From: Bacteroidales bacterium
GTDB lineage: Bacteria; Bacteroidota; Bacteroidia; Bacteroidales; P3
Assembly (NCBI GenBank): GCA_024400665.1
Contig: JAKSML010000008.1
Span: 1 to 50,705, forward strand
DNA length: 50,705 bases
Reading direction: 5' to 3'
Shown here: piece by piece, positions 34,618-42,767 of the stretch
Numbering within the stretch: position 1 is the stretch's first letter
How the letters are laid out: each line of letters starts with the position of its first letter
Notes under the pieces: model-generated
Told to the model about the DNA's origin: nothing
The model's database searches: none
What the model saw: only the letters and a program-made list of their open reading frames with translations
Program-made: the position numbers and the translations under genes

Positions 34618-34883
34618 AATATTGAAAATCTTAAAAGTCCTAAAATATCGGCAGGTTCCAAACCTCTTCGGGCTGCAGCGGTGAGCCTGCCACGCCCGCC
34701 ACGCCCCGAATTTCATTTTGCAAAAATACGCATTTCCCCCAAACCAACAACAACCCGCCATCACATTTAACACTATTTAACACCCGTCCGTCTCCCCCCC
34801 CGCCGCCAACCGCCGCAAACACAAGCCGCAACTTTTTCACCAGCCCCACACAATAAAACCGAAAAAGACACGTTACTACAGCC

Positions 34884-35930
34884 ATGAACCAGAAAAAGCC
34901 CATCCTCATCGCCGGCCCCTGCAGCGTGGAAAGCCGCGAGCAGCTCCACGACGTGGTGCGCAGCCTCGCCGCCATGCCCGAAGTCACCATGATACGCTGC
35001 GGCGTCTGGAAGCCCCGCACACGCCCCGGCGGCTTCGAAGGCCTGGGCGAGCAAGCCCTCGAATGGATGAGCCACGAACAAGCACTCCCCTTCTGCTGCG
35101 AAGTCATCCTCCCCGACCATGTCGAAGCCGCACTCCGCCACGGCATCAGCACCGTATGGATCGGCGCCCGCACCACCGCCAACCCCTTCATGGTCCAAGA
35201 GATTACCGAGGCCCTCCGTGGCACCACCGTACAGGTCCTCGTCAAAAACGCCCCCAGCCCCGACGTCAAGCTCTGGATTGGCGCCATCGAGCGCTTCCGC
35301 AAGGCAGGCATAGCCGACGTGGCAGCCGTCCACCGCGGATTCGACGTCTTCCGCAATGCCGGCTACCGCAACAACCCCATCTGGGAGATACCCATAGAGC
35401 TCCGCCGCTCCATGCCCGACATACCCATCCTCTGCGACCCCAGCCACATCGCCGGACGCCGCGAACCCCTCCTCAACCTCTCCCAGACAGCCCTCGACCT
35501 CGGCTTCGACGGCCTCATGATAGAGGTGCACCCCCAGCCCGACAACGCCCTCACCGACGCCCTACAGCAGCTCTCCCCCACGGCTTTCCGCCAGATGGTG
35601 GACCGCCTCGTGGTCCGGCAGACCGACAGCCGCATTGCCGACCAGGAACTGCGCCTGCTCCGCGAGCAGATCGACCACCTCGACAACCAGATCCTCCAGC
35701 TCCTCGCCGCACGCTTCGAGGTGGCGCAGCAGATAGCCCACATCAAAGCCCGCGAGAACCTCACCGTCTTCCAGCCCAAACGTTGGGAAGCCGTCCTAAG
35801 CCAGCGCCTCGCCGCCGCCCACGAGCTGGGCCTCAGCCCCGACTTCGTCAAGCACCTCTACGAAGCCATCCATGCCGAGAGCGTCCGCGTGCAGGAGGAA
35901 ATCACGAATATAATTGTGAATCATGAATAG
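34884..35930 (+). CDS. Bifunctional DAHP synthase / chorismate mutase
   Basis: This 348-aa protein fuses two shikimate-pathway steps. Residues about 5-250 are a KDPG-aldolase-like DAHP synthase with AGPCSVES (10-17), KPRTRPGGFEG, an NP-type active-site segment, and CDPSHIAGRRE. Residues about 258-340 are an AroQ-type chorismate mutase (LREQIDHLDNQILQLLAARFEV, then IKARE, then LYEAIHAESVRVQEE). The DAHPS-first, CM-last order is the usual Bacteroidetes arrangement and allows allosteric feedback. It stands alone on the plus strand, and the 3' end runs into a degenerate heptamer element. Confidence 0.95.
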   Translation: MNQKKPILIAGPCSVESREQLHDVVRSLAAMPEVTMIRCGVWKPRTRPGGFEGLGEQALEWMSHEQALPFCCEVILPDHVEAALRHGISTVWIGARTTANPFMVQEITEALRGTTVQVLVKNAPSPDVKLWIGAIERFRKAGIADVAAVHRGFDVFRNAGYRNNPIWEIPIELRRSMPDIPILCDPSHIAGRREPLLNLSQTALDLGFDGLMIEVHPQPDNALTDALQQLSPTAFRQMVDRLVVRQTDSRIADQELRLLREQIDHLDNQILQLLAARFEVAQQIAHIKARENLTVFQPKRWEAVLSQRLAAAHELGLSPDFVKHLYEAIHAESVRVQEEITNIIVNHE

Positions 35931-35978
35931 TGAATTGAGGCAGGAGCCGAATAGAATAGAGCATATAGAATTAAAACA
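35914..35978. repeat. Degenerate heptamer element with GC core
   Basis: GTGAATC, ATGAATA and GTGAATT units span the end of the preceding gene (about 35916-35937). The core GGCAGGAGCCG lies at about 35939-35949, and GAATAGAATAGAG follows. It is the weakest member of the family in the window. Confidence 0.6.
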
Positions 35979-35996
35979 CAATAACGTTATCAAGAT

Positions 35997-36620
35997 ATGA
36001 AAATACGCTATCTTAAACTCAAGAACTGGCTGCTTATGACTGCCATGGGTCTCTTCGGACTCACCGCCTGCCATAGTGCCAAGGATGCAGCCAAAGCCCC
36101 CGCCGCCGAGGGCCAAGAGGTCACCATCAAGGGCGGCAGCTGCGACGAAGCCGCCAAGAAGAACCCCGTGGCCGACGAAGGCAAGGTCGTCGAACGTCCC
36201 CGCCCGCGCGGCGAAGCCGCACTCATGTACGGCGTCCCCACCATGGACTACGTCCTCAAAGGCCGCGTCATCGACAAGGAAGGCAAGCCCGTGAAAGGCA
36301 TGCAGGTCATCCTCGTCAACCAGACCGTCGATATCTCGCCCGCCAACATGGATGAGGGCAACCAGTTCGTACGCGACTACATTACCAACGCCTCCGACAC
36401 CACCGATGCCGAAGGCACCTTCGAATGCCACATGAAGGATGTGCCTATCGAGACGCAGCACGTCATCGTGCGCGACATCGACGCCACCAGCAACGGCATC
36501 TACGAAGACCAGATGATGGAGGTCAACTTCACCAAAGAAGACCAGACCACCGAAGGCAGCGGCTGGTACGTGGGCACCCGCACCAAGGATGTCGATATCA
36601 CCGTCAACAAGAAACAGTGA
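35997..36620 (+). CDS. Radical-SAM-associated putative lipoprotein (TIGR04134-like)
   Basis: This 207-aa protein has a lipoprotein signal (KNWLLMTAMGLFGLTAC, acylated C25) and a second cysteine at about 49 (GGSCDE). A carboxypeptidase-regulatory-like beta-sandwich starts at about 86 (YVLKGRVIDKEGKPVKGMQVILVN). The protein and its neighbour match the Bacteroidetes pair named lipo_with_rSAM and rSAM_w_lipo, in which a lipoprotein is always encoded beside a radical SAM/SPASM enzyme. It is the likely substrate or partner, but no modification is known. A strong hairpin lies 30 bases after the stop. Confidence 0.85.
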   Translation: MKIRYLKLKNWLLMTAMGLFGLTACHSAKDAAKAPAAEGQEVTIKGGSCDEAAKKNPVADEGKVVERPRPRGEAALMYGVPTMDYVLKGRVIDKEGKPVKGMQVILVNQTVDISPANMDEGNQFVRDYITNASDTTDAEGTFECHMKDVPIETQHVIVRDIDATSNGIYEDQMMEVNFTKEDQTTEGSGWYVGTRTKDVDITVNKKQ

Positions 36621-36650
36621 ACCGCGCTACTAATTGAGAATTGAGAATGT

Positions 36651-36699
36651 TTGTTCTCTGCTGCCGAAAGTCCGCTGGTCTTTCGGCAGCAGAGAACAA
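36651..36699. other. Perfect 20-bp hairpin between the lipoprotein and radical SAM genes
   Basis: Bases 36651-36670 are exactly complementary to 36680-36699, with a 9-base loop (TCCGCTGGT). Only TTTGCC follows, so the T-run is poor. It may reduce read-through or stabilise the upstream message, so that the lipoprotein is made in excess over the enzyme. Confidence 0.9.
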
Positions 36700-36773
36700 T
36701 TTGCCGTGCCACAAGCCCTCCCAAATATCAGTAGCACTTGCTGACAACCATTATTAATAGAGAATAGCAGTCG

Positions 36774-36820
36774 CTCATTACTCATTATTCAATATTCACT
36801 ACTCATTATTCATTACTCTC
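36774..36820. repeat. Heptamer array (CATTACT/CATTATT type) upstream of the radical SAM gene
   Basis: Units CATTACT, CATTATT, CAATATT, CACTACT, CATTATT and CATTACT run with a 7-bp period and end four bases before the ATG. The array therefore forms the ribosome-binding region of the next gene. Confidence 0.85.
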
Positions 36821-36823
36821 ATC

Positions 36824-37873
36824 ATGAACCTCAAAGAAGAAATCTGGCGTCAGTACCGCCACAACCAAGCACAGCTGCACCCCTTGCGCACCCTCTTCTG
36901 GGAGTGTACGCTCCGTTGTAACATGCACTGCCGTCACTGCGGCAGCGACTGCAAAGTCAGCACCACCACTCCCGACATGCCCGCCGCCGACTTCTTCAAG
37001 GCCATCGACGACATCACCCCTCACGTCAACCCAAACGAGGTCTTCGTCATCTTCACCGGCGGCGAAGCCCTGCTGCGCCCCGACATCGAGGACTGTGGCC
37101 TCGAGCTCTACCGCCGCGGATTCCCCTGGGGCATCGTCAGCAACGGCTACCTCCTCGACCAACGGCGCCTCGACAGCCTCCTCGACAGCGGCATGCACTC
37201 CATCGCCATCAGCCTCGACGGCCTGGAGGAGGAGCACAACTGGATGCGCCAGACCCCCGACAGCTACGCCCGCGCCTCCCGCGCCATCAGCCTCCTCGCC
37301 AAAGAGGATGGCCTGCTCTGGGATGTCGTCACCTGCGTCAACCCACGCAACTACGCACAGCTCGACCAGATCAAAGAGCGACTCATAGACCTCGGCTGCC
37401 GCCGCTGGCGCCTCTTCGCCATCTTCCCCATGGGCCGCGCCGCCAAAGACCCGGAGCTGCAGCTCTCGCGCGAGCAGTTCACAGGCCTCCTCGACTTCGC
37501 TCGCCGCACCCGCGAGGAAGGGCGCATCGTCTGCAACTACGCCTGCGAGGGCTACCTCGGCCCCTACGAGCGCAAGGTGCGCGACCAGTACTACTTCTGC
37601 CGCGCCGGCATCGAGGTGGCCTCCATCCTCTGCGACGGCAGCATCTCCGGCTGCACCTCCATACGCAGCAACCTCCACCAGGGTAACATCTACCACGACA
37701 GCCTCTGGGAGGTGTGGAACAACCGCTTCCAGCCCTACCGCGACCGCTCATGGGCCCGCAAAGGGCAGTGCGCCTCCTGCAAGCAGTGGCGCTACTGCGA
37801 AGGCAACGGCCTCCACCTCTACGACGACGACCGCAACCTCCTCTCCTGCTCCCTCCGCCGCATAGCCCGCTGA
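36824..37873 (+). CDS. Radical SAM/SPASM enzyme paired with lipoprotein (TIGR04133-like)
   Basis: This 349-aa enzyme has the radical SAM cluster motif C32-x3-C36-x2-C39 (RCNMHCRHC). The GGEALLRPDI segment and a SAM-binding barrel follow to about residue 240. A C-terminal SPASM-type auxiliary Fe-S region comes next (CRAGIEVASILCDGSISGC, then CASCKQWRYCEGN, then LLSC). Such enzymes modify peptides or proteins. The partner is presumably the lipoprotein upstream. The 204-bp gap holds a 20-bp hairpin and a heptamer array. No maturation or export factor is adjacent. Confidence 0.9.
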   Translation: MNLKEEIWRQYRHNQAQLHPLRTLFWECTLRCNMHCRHCGSDCKVSTTTPDMPAADFFKAIDDITPHVNPNEVFVIFTGGEALLRPDIEDCGLELYRRGFPWGIVSNGYLLDQRRLDSLLDSGMHSIAISLDGLEEEHNWMRQTPDSYARASRAISLLAKEDGLLWDVVTCVNPRNYAQLDQIKERLIDLGCRRWRLFAIFPMGRAAKDPELQLSREQFTGLLDFARRTREEGRIVCNYACEGYLGPYERKVRDQYYFCRAGIEVASILCDGSISGCTSIRSNLHQGNIYHDSLWEVWNNRFQPYRDRSWARKGQCASCKQWRYCEGNGLHLYDDDRNLLSCSLRRIAR

Positions 37874-38201
37874 GGCGCGAACTCCGTCTCGGCAAAGAGG
37901 GGAATACGGCTATCCGTGGTGCCTCTTATCAGCATTCGTTAAGCAATTTAACGGAAGTGGGGATTCATTAACATTTAGGTTTTTTTTCAGTCCCTACCCA
38001 GACCTTACTAAGACCTTACTCACTCCCTTGGGAGTTAGGGGGCGGAAATGTTAAAATATGAGACGGGGAGGGGTGGATTTTCTCTTGGATGAGGGATTGA
38101 GGAGGGGGCGACGGCGGATTGGGGAGGGTGGAATGGGGCTTTGCGCGGGATGGTGCTGGGATGCCGTGTAGGCGCTGCTTCCGCACGCTTAGGCACGGCT
38201 A
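37874..38201. other. Convergent intergenic region with 11-mer array
   Basis: I see no gene in these 328 bases. The array at 37988-38031 is flanked by TTAACATTTAGG (about 37969) and ATGTTAAAA (about 38048), and GC-rich tracts follow to the shikimate kinase stop. CCCTTGGGAG at about 38025 could form a small hairpin. Confidence 0.6.
37988..38031. repeat. Array of four 11-bp units (AGACCTTACT type)
   Basis: The units are CAGTCCCTACC, CAGACCTTACT, AAGACCTTACT and CACTCCCTTGG. They follow TTAACATTTAGGTTTTTTTT, the same leader as the array at 24485-24528, with a different 11-mer. Confidence 0.8.
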
Positions 38202-38729
38202 TTAATCGGCTTGCGGCAAGAGTGACTTTTCGGCGAGGGCGGAGAGGATGGCGGGGATGAGTCCGGGGGCGTCGGCGGGGAAGGTGAGGCGGGCCTGGGC
38301 GTAGTATGGCTCGCGGAGGGCCATCTGCTGGCGGATGAAGGTGTCGAGTTCGTCGGGGCTCTTGCCTTTGAGGATGGGTCGGGGCTTGCGGGAGCCGAGG
38401 GCGCGGCGGATGATGAGTTCGGGCGAGGCTTTGAGGTAGATGGAGGTGCCGTGGGCGTTGATGTAGTCCATATTGTCGAAGTGGCAGGGGGTGCCGCCGC
38501 CGGTGGCGATGACGAGGTCTTTCTCGTTGGGGAGGTCGTGGAGCATCTTCTGTTCGAGTTTGCGGAAGGCTTCTTCGCCGTAGCGCTGGAAGAAGAGGGG
38601 TATGGAGGTGTGGAGCATGGACTCGAAGAACTGGTCGAGGTCGAGGCATTGGCAGCCCAGCCGCTGGGAGAGCTTGTGAGCGACGACGGTCTTGCCGCTA
38701 TACATGTAGCCTATGAGGAAGATGTTCAT
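38202..38729 (-). CDS. aroK: Shikimate kinase
   Basis: This 175-aa P-loop enzyme phosphorylates shikimate at O3. Walker A is GYMYSGKT (7-14), the shikimate-binding DLDQFFE motif follows at about 31-37, then GGGTP and the lid arginines (RKPRPIL). Length is normal. Its ATG overlaps the DUF4249 gene stop (ATGA), an odd coupling between a biosynthetic enzyme and a surface lipoprotein. The last gene of the leftward run, it faces the 11-mer array. Confidence 0.93.
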   Translation of the reverse strand: MNIFLIGYMYSGKTVVAHKLSQRLGCQCLDLDQFFESMLHTSIPLFFQRYGEEAFRKLEQKMLHDLPNEKDLVIATGGGTPCHFDNMDYINAHGTSIYLKASPELIIRRALGSRKPRPILKGKSPDELDTFIRQQMALREPYYAQARLTFPADAPGLIPAILSALAEKSLLPQAD

Positions 38730-39733
38730 CTGTGGCGTTTTTTGGGAGCCTTGCGGAGGGCTTTGTGCATGAAGCCGGTGCTGTCGGTGACGAGGGTGGC
38801 GAGGGGGAAGTCGAGGCGTGCGTTGCCGGCGAAGATGCCGAGGGCGCCCTGGACGTTGCTATAGACGGGGGCGGGCTCGGTGATGATCTGGGTGATGCTG
38901 TTGGCGGAGGAGAGGTCCTGCATGTAGCGGAGGCGGTCGGGCGAGAGGGTCTCGATGTGGAGGGTGTATTGGTGGATGAAGGTGGGGAGTTCGTTGGTGT
39001 CTTTGAGGAGGAGGACGAGGAGGGCGGTGTTATGGCGCTGGCCATCGATGGCGTCGTCGGTGACGAGCATCTGGTTGTAGATGTTGTAGCCTGTGGCGGA
39101 GGCGAAGTAGTCGCCTATGGCGTCGGTGGAGGCGGCGGCACTATTGACCATGAGTGGGTCGAGGCAGAAGAAGTAGTCGGTATAGACGGTGTCGATAGTG
39201 TCGTACTTGTCGAAGAAGGGGTGATAGACTACGCCGCTGTCGCGATGGGTGATGGAGAAGCGGTAGCTGTCCTTGTAGCCTGGGTGGTCGTCGATGGTGA
39301 AGCTGACGGCAAGGACGTTGAAGATGGTATCGACACGGAAGGTCTGGATGTCGGAGATGCGGGGTTTGAGGGGCACGCGTGTGTGTGCGGTGACGTAGTG
39401 GTCGCCGCTCTGGATGCGGACGGCGAGGCTGTCGTCTTCGTGCACGACATAGTTGAAGAAGTAGCGGCAGCGGCTGACGCTGTCGGGATAGTAGTCGCGG
39501 CCATTGACGCTGACAACGATGTCGGCCTGGGGGACGGGATGGACGTTGCCGGTGTCGAGGAAGAAGCGGCTGTAGGCGTAATAGACGAAGAGCTGCTTGT
39601 CGGCCGAGGGGACGCCGTTGAGGACAAGCTGTGACTGCGACATCTCGGGGTCGAAATCGATAACGCGCTCGCAAGAGGCGAGAGCGAGGAGCGTGAGGAG
39701 TATGAGGGAAAGTTTTTTCATCATGATATTCAT
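38726..39733 (-). CDS. DUF4249-family lipoprotein
   Basis: This protein of about 331-335 aa has a lipoprotein signal (LLTLLALASC). A beta-rich DUF4249 body starts DFDPEMSQSQLVLNGVPSADKQLFVYYAYSRFF. DUF4249 proteins are regularly encoded beside TonB-dependent receptors and are presumed surface partners, analogous in position to SusD but unrelated in fold. Three in-frame ATGs lie within 13 bases at the start. It lies 11-23 bp after the receptor stop, so the two form one unit. Ligand unknown. Confidence 0.88.
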   Translation of the reverse strand: MNIMMKKLSLILLTLLALASCERVIDFDPEMSQSQLVLNGVPSADKQLFVYYAYSRFFLDTGNVHPVPQADIVVSVNGRDYYPDSVSRCRYFFNYVVHEDDSLAVRIQSGDHYVTAHTRVPLKPRISDIQTFRVDTIFNVLAVSFTIDDHPGYKDSYRFSITHRDSGVVYHPFFDKYDTIDTVYTDYFFCLDPLMVNSAAASTDAIGDYFASATGYNIYNQMLVTDDAIDGQRHNTALLVLLLKDTNELPTFIHQYTLHIETLSPDRLRYMQDLSSANSITQIITEPAPVYSNVQGALGIFAGNARLDFPLATLVTDSTGFMHKALRKAPKKRHR

Positions 39734-39744
39734 TTTTCAAGCGG

Positions 39745-42165
39745 TTAGAAATAGAGTGTGTAGGCCACGGAGGGGAGTATGGGGAAGATGGAGAGCTGGA
39801 CGAGAGCGGAGGGGTAGCTGAGGTAGGTCTTGGAGGAGGTGGTGTAGGTGATGTAGGGGTTGGCGTGGTTATAGAGGTTATAGACGCTGAAGTTGAGGGT
39901 GCGGTGGCAGTGCTTCTTCTTGAACTGACGGTGGAAGTTGAGGCTGACGTCGGCACGGTGGTAGTTGGGCATACGGAAGTTGTTGCGTCCGCCCACATAG
40001 GCTATGGAGGAGAAGTTGCTGGTGCCGAGGTCGTAGTCGTCGGGGTTGTCGGAGGCTATGGGGTACTGTTCCATGGCGAGGGTGGCGGTGTTGCCAGTGC
40101 AGAAGACCCATGTGGCGCTGAAGTCGATATTGTCGTTGAACTTATAGGTGAGGACGATGGAGAAGTCGTGACGGCGGTCGTACTTGGCAGGGAAGGGATT
40201 CCCGCCGTTGAGGGCCTCGCCCTCGCGGTCGAAGAGGTGCATGGTGCGGCTCCAGGTGTAGGCCACCCAGCCGCTGATGCGGCCTACGGTGCGCTGTGCC
40301 AGGAACTCCACGCCATAGGTCCAGCCCTCGCCGCGGCAAATCATGTCCTCCCAGCCGAGGGTGGTGCCGAGAGCCGTCATGCCGTCGCGATATTCGATGA
40401 GGTTGTTCATGCTCTTGTAGTAGCCCTCGATGGAGAGATCGACAATCATGGGTATGGTGTAGTTGACGCCGAGGGCGTACTGGTTGGCTGTCATGGGGCT
40501 GACGCGGTCGGTGGCAGGCACCCAGAGGTCGGTGGGCATGGAGACGCTGGTGGTGGAGAGGAGGTGCATATACTGCGTCATGAAGGCGTAGCCGGCCTTG
40601 ATGGAGAGGTTCTCTCCTAAGAGCATACGCGCCGAGAGGCGGGGCTGCAGCGAGGGATAGAACGAGTTTTCGACCTTGAAGCCGCTGAAGTTGAGGCCGT
40701 AGTTGACCTTGAGGATGTCGTTGATGCTCCAGTCGTCCTCGGCAAAGGCGGCAATCTCGTGGGCGGTGACGATGTCCTCCTGAAGGAGGGTGTCCATCTG
40801 GAAGGCGCCGTTCATCTGCACCTGGTCGAAGTAATCGACACTGCCCTTGGCCATGCTGGGGCGGAACCAGTGATAAGTGTAGTAGCTGCCGAACTGGATG
40901 CTGTGGTCGGGCGTAGGAGCGTAGGTGAAGTCGAGGCGGCCTGTGAGGTCGTGGATGGAGGAGAGATATTCGCCATTCATGGTGGAGTTCTGCTGGCTGC
41001 CGTCGGCGAGGATGGCGAGCTTGTCGATGCCAGCCACCATGGTGTTGGTGTATTGGGTGTAGGAGGCAGAGAGGTTCATGAAGAGCTTGGAGCCGAGGGC
41101 GTAGTTCCAGCGGAGGCCGCCCACAAGGTTGCCCCAGTTGTTCTTGTAGTTGAGATAGACATCCTCGGAGAGGCTGCTCTCTGTGCGCACCTTGGTGTAG
41201 GCGTCGTCATCGCCCATGTAGAAGGTGGCGTAGAGGCGGCTCTTGTCGGAGAACTTATGGGTCACCTTGCCGTTGAGGTCGTAGAAGTAGTAGCCGGCGC
41301 TGAGCTTCGCCTTGCCGTCGGCATCGGCTGCCAGCCTCTTGACGAGGGGCTGGAGCAGGAAGTCGGCGTATGTGCGACGGGCAGAGACGGAGAAGGTGGT
41401 CTTCTCCTTGACGATGGGGCCTTCGAGGCTCACCTTGGCGGAGATGAAGCCGAGGGAGGCGTTGCCGTGGAGTTTCTTGTCGTTGCCGTTGTTGGTGGTG
41501 ACGTCGAGCACGCTGGAGAGGCGGCCGCCGAAATGGGCGGGGAAGCTGCCCTTGTAGAGGGTGACGTTCTTGACGGCGTCGGCGTTGAAGGCCGAGAAGA
41601 AGCCGCCGAGGTGGTTGACATTGTAGAGGGGTATGCCGTCGAGGAGGAAGAGGTTCTCGTCGGGGCCGCCGCCACGGACATACATGCCGCCCGTGCCTTC
41701 GTTGCCGGACTGCACGCCGGGCAGCAGCTGGATGGCCTTGACGATGTCGGCCTCGCCAAAGAGGACGGGGACGGCCTTGAGCTGCTCGACAGGCATCTCC
41801 AGCGCACTCATCTGCGACGACTGGTGGGAGTTGATGCCGTCGGCCGTGATGACCACCTCTTTGAGGCTGATGCTGGGCTGGAGGTCGTAGTTGCGCACCG
41901 TCTCGCGGCCTATGGAGAAGGTGTCGTAGATGGGCTCGTAGCCCACGTAGGTGATGCGCAGGACGGCATCGCTCTCCTTGAGCGTCAGGGAGTAGCGGCC
42001 GTTGACATTGGTGATGGTGCCCTTGCCGCCACGCACGTCATAGACGGTGGCGCCGATGAGGGTCTCGCCCGTGGCGGCGTCGGTGATGGTGCCGCTGACA
42101 GTGTGCTGCGCCATAGAGGCGAAGGGCAGTATTATAAGCAGGAACAGGAAGAGGTGTCGGGACAT
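39745..42165 (-). CDS. TonB-dependent receptor with carboxypeptidase-regulatory-like domain
   Basis: This 806-aa outer-membrane receptor has a signal peptide (about 1-19, ending SMAQ). A carboxypeptidase-regulatory-like domain follows (HTVSGTITDAATGETLIGATVYD, about 20-105), then the plug (about 118-225, with LFGEADIVKAIQLLPGVQ, RGGGPDENLFLLDGIPLYN and FPAHFGGRLSSVLDV). A 22-strand-type barrel ends in aromatic YTLYF. It is probably a nutrient importer with the DUF4249 lipoprotein; substrate unknown. Its 5' end overlaps folK by 34 bp, so translation of the two is linked. Confidence 0.93.
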   Translation of the reverse strand: MSRHLFLFLLIILPFASMAQHTVSGTITDAATGETLIGATVYDVRGGKGTITNVNGRYSLTLKESDAVLRITYVGYEPIYDTFSIGRETVRNYDLQPSISLKEVVITADGINSHQSSQMSALEMPVEQLKAVPVLFGEADIVKAIQLLPGVQSGNEGTGGMYVRGGGPDENLFLLDGIPLYNVNHLGGFFSAFNADAVKNVTLYKGSFPAHFGGRLSSVLDVTTNNGNDKKLHGNASLGFISAKVSLEGPIVKEKTTFSVSARRTYADFLLQPLVKRLAADADGKAKLSAGYYFYDLNGKVTHKFSDKSRLYATFYMGDDDAYTKVRTESSLSEDVYLNYKNNWGNLVGGLRWNYALGSKLFMNLSASYTQYTNTMVAGIDKLAILADGSQQNSTMNGEYLSSIHDLTGRLDFTYAPTPDHSIQFGSYYTYHWFRPSMAKGSVDYFDQVQMNGAFQMDTLLQEDIVTAHEIAAFAEDDWSINDILKVNYGLNFSGFKVENSFYPSLQPRLSARMLLGENLSIKAGYAFMTQYMHLLSTTSVSMPTDLWVPATDRVSPMTANQYALGVNYTIPMIVDLSIEGYYKSMNNLIEYRDGMTALGTTLGWEDMICRGEGWTYGVEFLAQRTVGRISGWVAYTWSRTMHLFDREGEALNGGNPFPAKYDRRHDFSIVLTYKFNDNIDFSATWVFCTGNTATLAMEQYPIASDNPDDYDLGTSNFSSIAYVGGRNNFRMPNYHRADVSLNFHRQFKKKHCHRTLNFSVYNLYNHANPYITYTTSSKTYLSYPSALVQLSIFPILPSVAYTLYF

Positions 42166-42767
42166 GTAGCCAGTAATTGAATTATTGTTTTGTTATATAC
42201 AGGGTGTATGAGATTCGGGGCAATGTCGCTGAGGGGCTGCAGCACGAAACGGCGCAGGTGCATGCGGGGGTGCGGAAGGGTCAGCTCGGGAGTGTCGAGG
42301 ATGAGGCCGTCGTAGAAGATGAGGTCGATGTCGATGGGACGGCTGCTGTAGAGGCGGGGCTGGGAGGCCGTGGGTGGCAGAGGACTGTGAGGCACGGAAG
42401 CCTCATCGGCATTAGAAAGATTTTCAGATAGAGCGATATTTAGATATTCGGATATCGGATAATCTGAAAGTCTGATAATCTGATTATCTTCATTAGATGT
42501 CGGGCGGAGGCGGCCGAGGGCTTTCTCTATGTCGAGAGCTTCGGCCAAGGCCTGCTGGGGTGAGAGAGAGGTATGAACGAGGAGTGCTTGATTGAGGAAG
42601 TTCTGGGGTCTCTCGTCAGGGGCAAAGGTGCCCCAAGGAGCAGTCTCGTAGAGATGCGAAAAAGCGGCTACAGACCCGATACGCTGCCGTATCAGGTCTG
42701 TAGCCTGTTGTATCAGTTGGAGGCGGTCGCCTTGGTTGCCGCCAATCAAAAGATAGAGGTCAGACAT
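42132..42767 (-). CDS. folK: HPPK (FolK) with an inserted repeat-derived segment
   Basis: This 211-aa protein transfers pyrophosphate to 6-hydroxymethyl-dihydropterin in folate synthesis. Family motifs are present: YLLIGGNQGDR at the N-terminus, ETAPWG, FLNQALLV, LGRLR (84-88) and RPIDIDLIFYDG (143-154), then LPHPRMHLRRFVLQPL. HPPK is usually about 155-170 aa. Here about 49 residues (91-139) separate LGRLRP from the catalytic RPIDIDL segment, where about 8 are normal. The extra DNA looks like an intergenic heptamer element. Its ATG overlaps the upstream lipoprotein stop (TAATG). Confidence 0.93.
   Translation of the reverse strand: MSDLYLLIGGNQGDRLQLIQQATDLIRQRIGSVAAFSHLYETAPWGTFAPDERPQNFLNQALLVHTSLSPQQALAEALDIEKALGRLRPTSNEDNQIIRLSDYPISEYLNIALSENLSNADEASVPHSPLPPTASQPRLYSSRPIDIDLIFYDGLILDTPELTLPHPRMHLRRFVLQPLSDIAPNLIHPVYNKTIIQLLATCPDTSSCSCL
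42351..42497. repeat. Heptamer-family element inside folK
   Basis: Short 7-8-bp units (AGATATT, GGATATC, GATAATCT, GATTATCT) fill about 42415-42490. A GGCACGGAAGCC stretch at 42391-42402 resembles the GC core of the intergenic elements. The segment is in frame and stop-free on the folK strand, and coincides with the extra residues in the protein. Confidence 0.7.
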
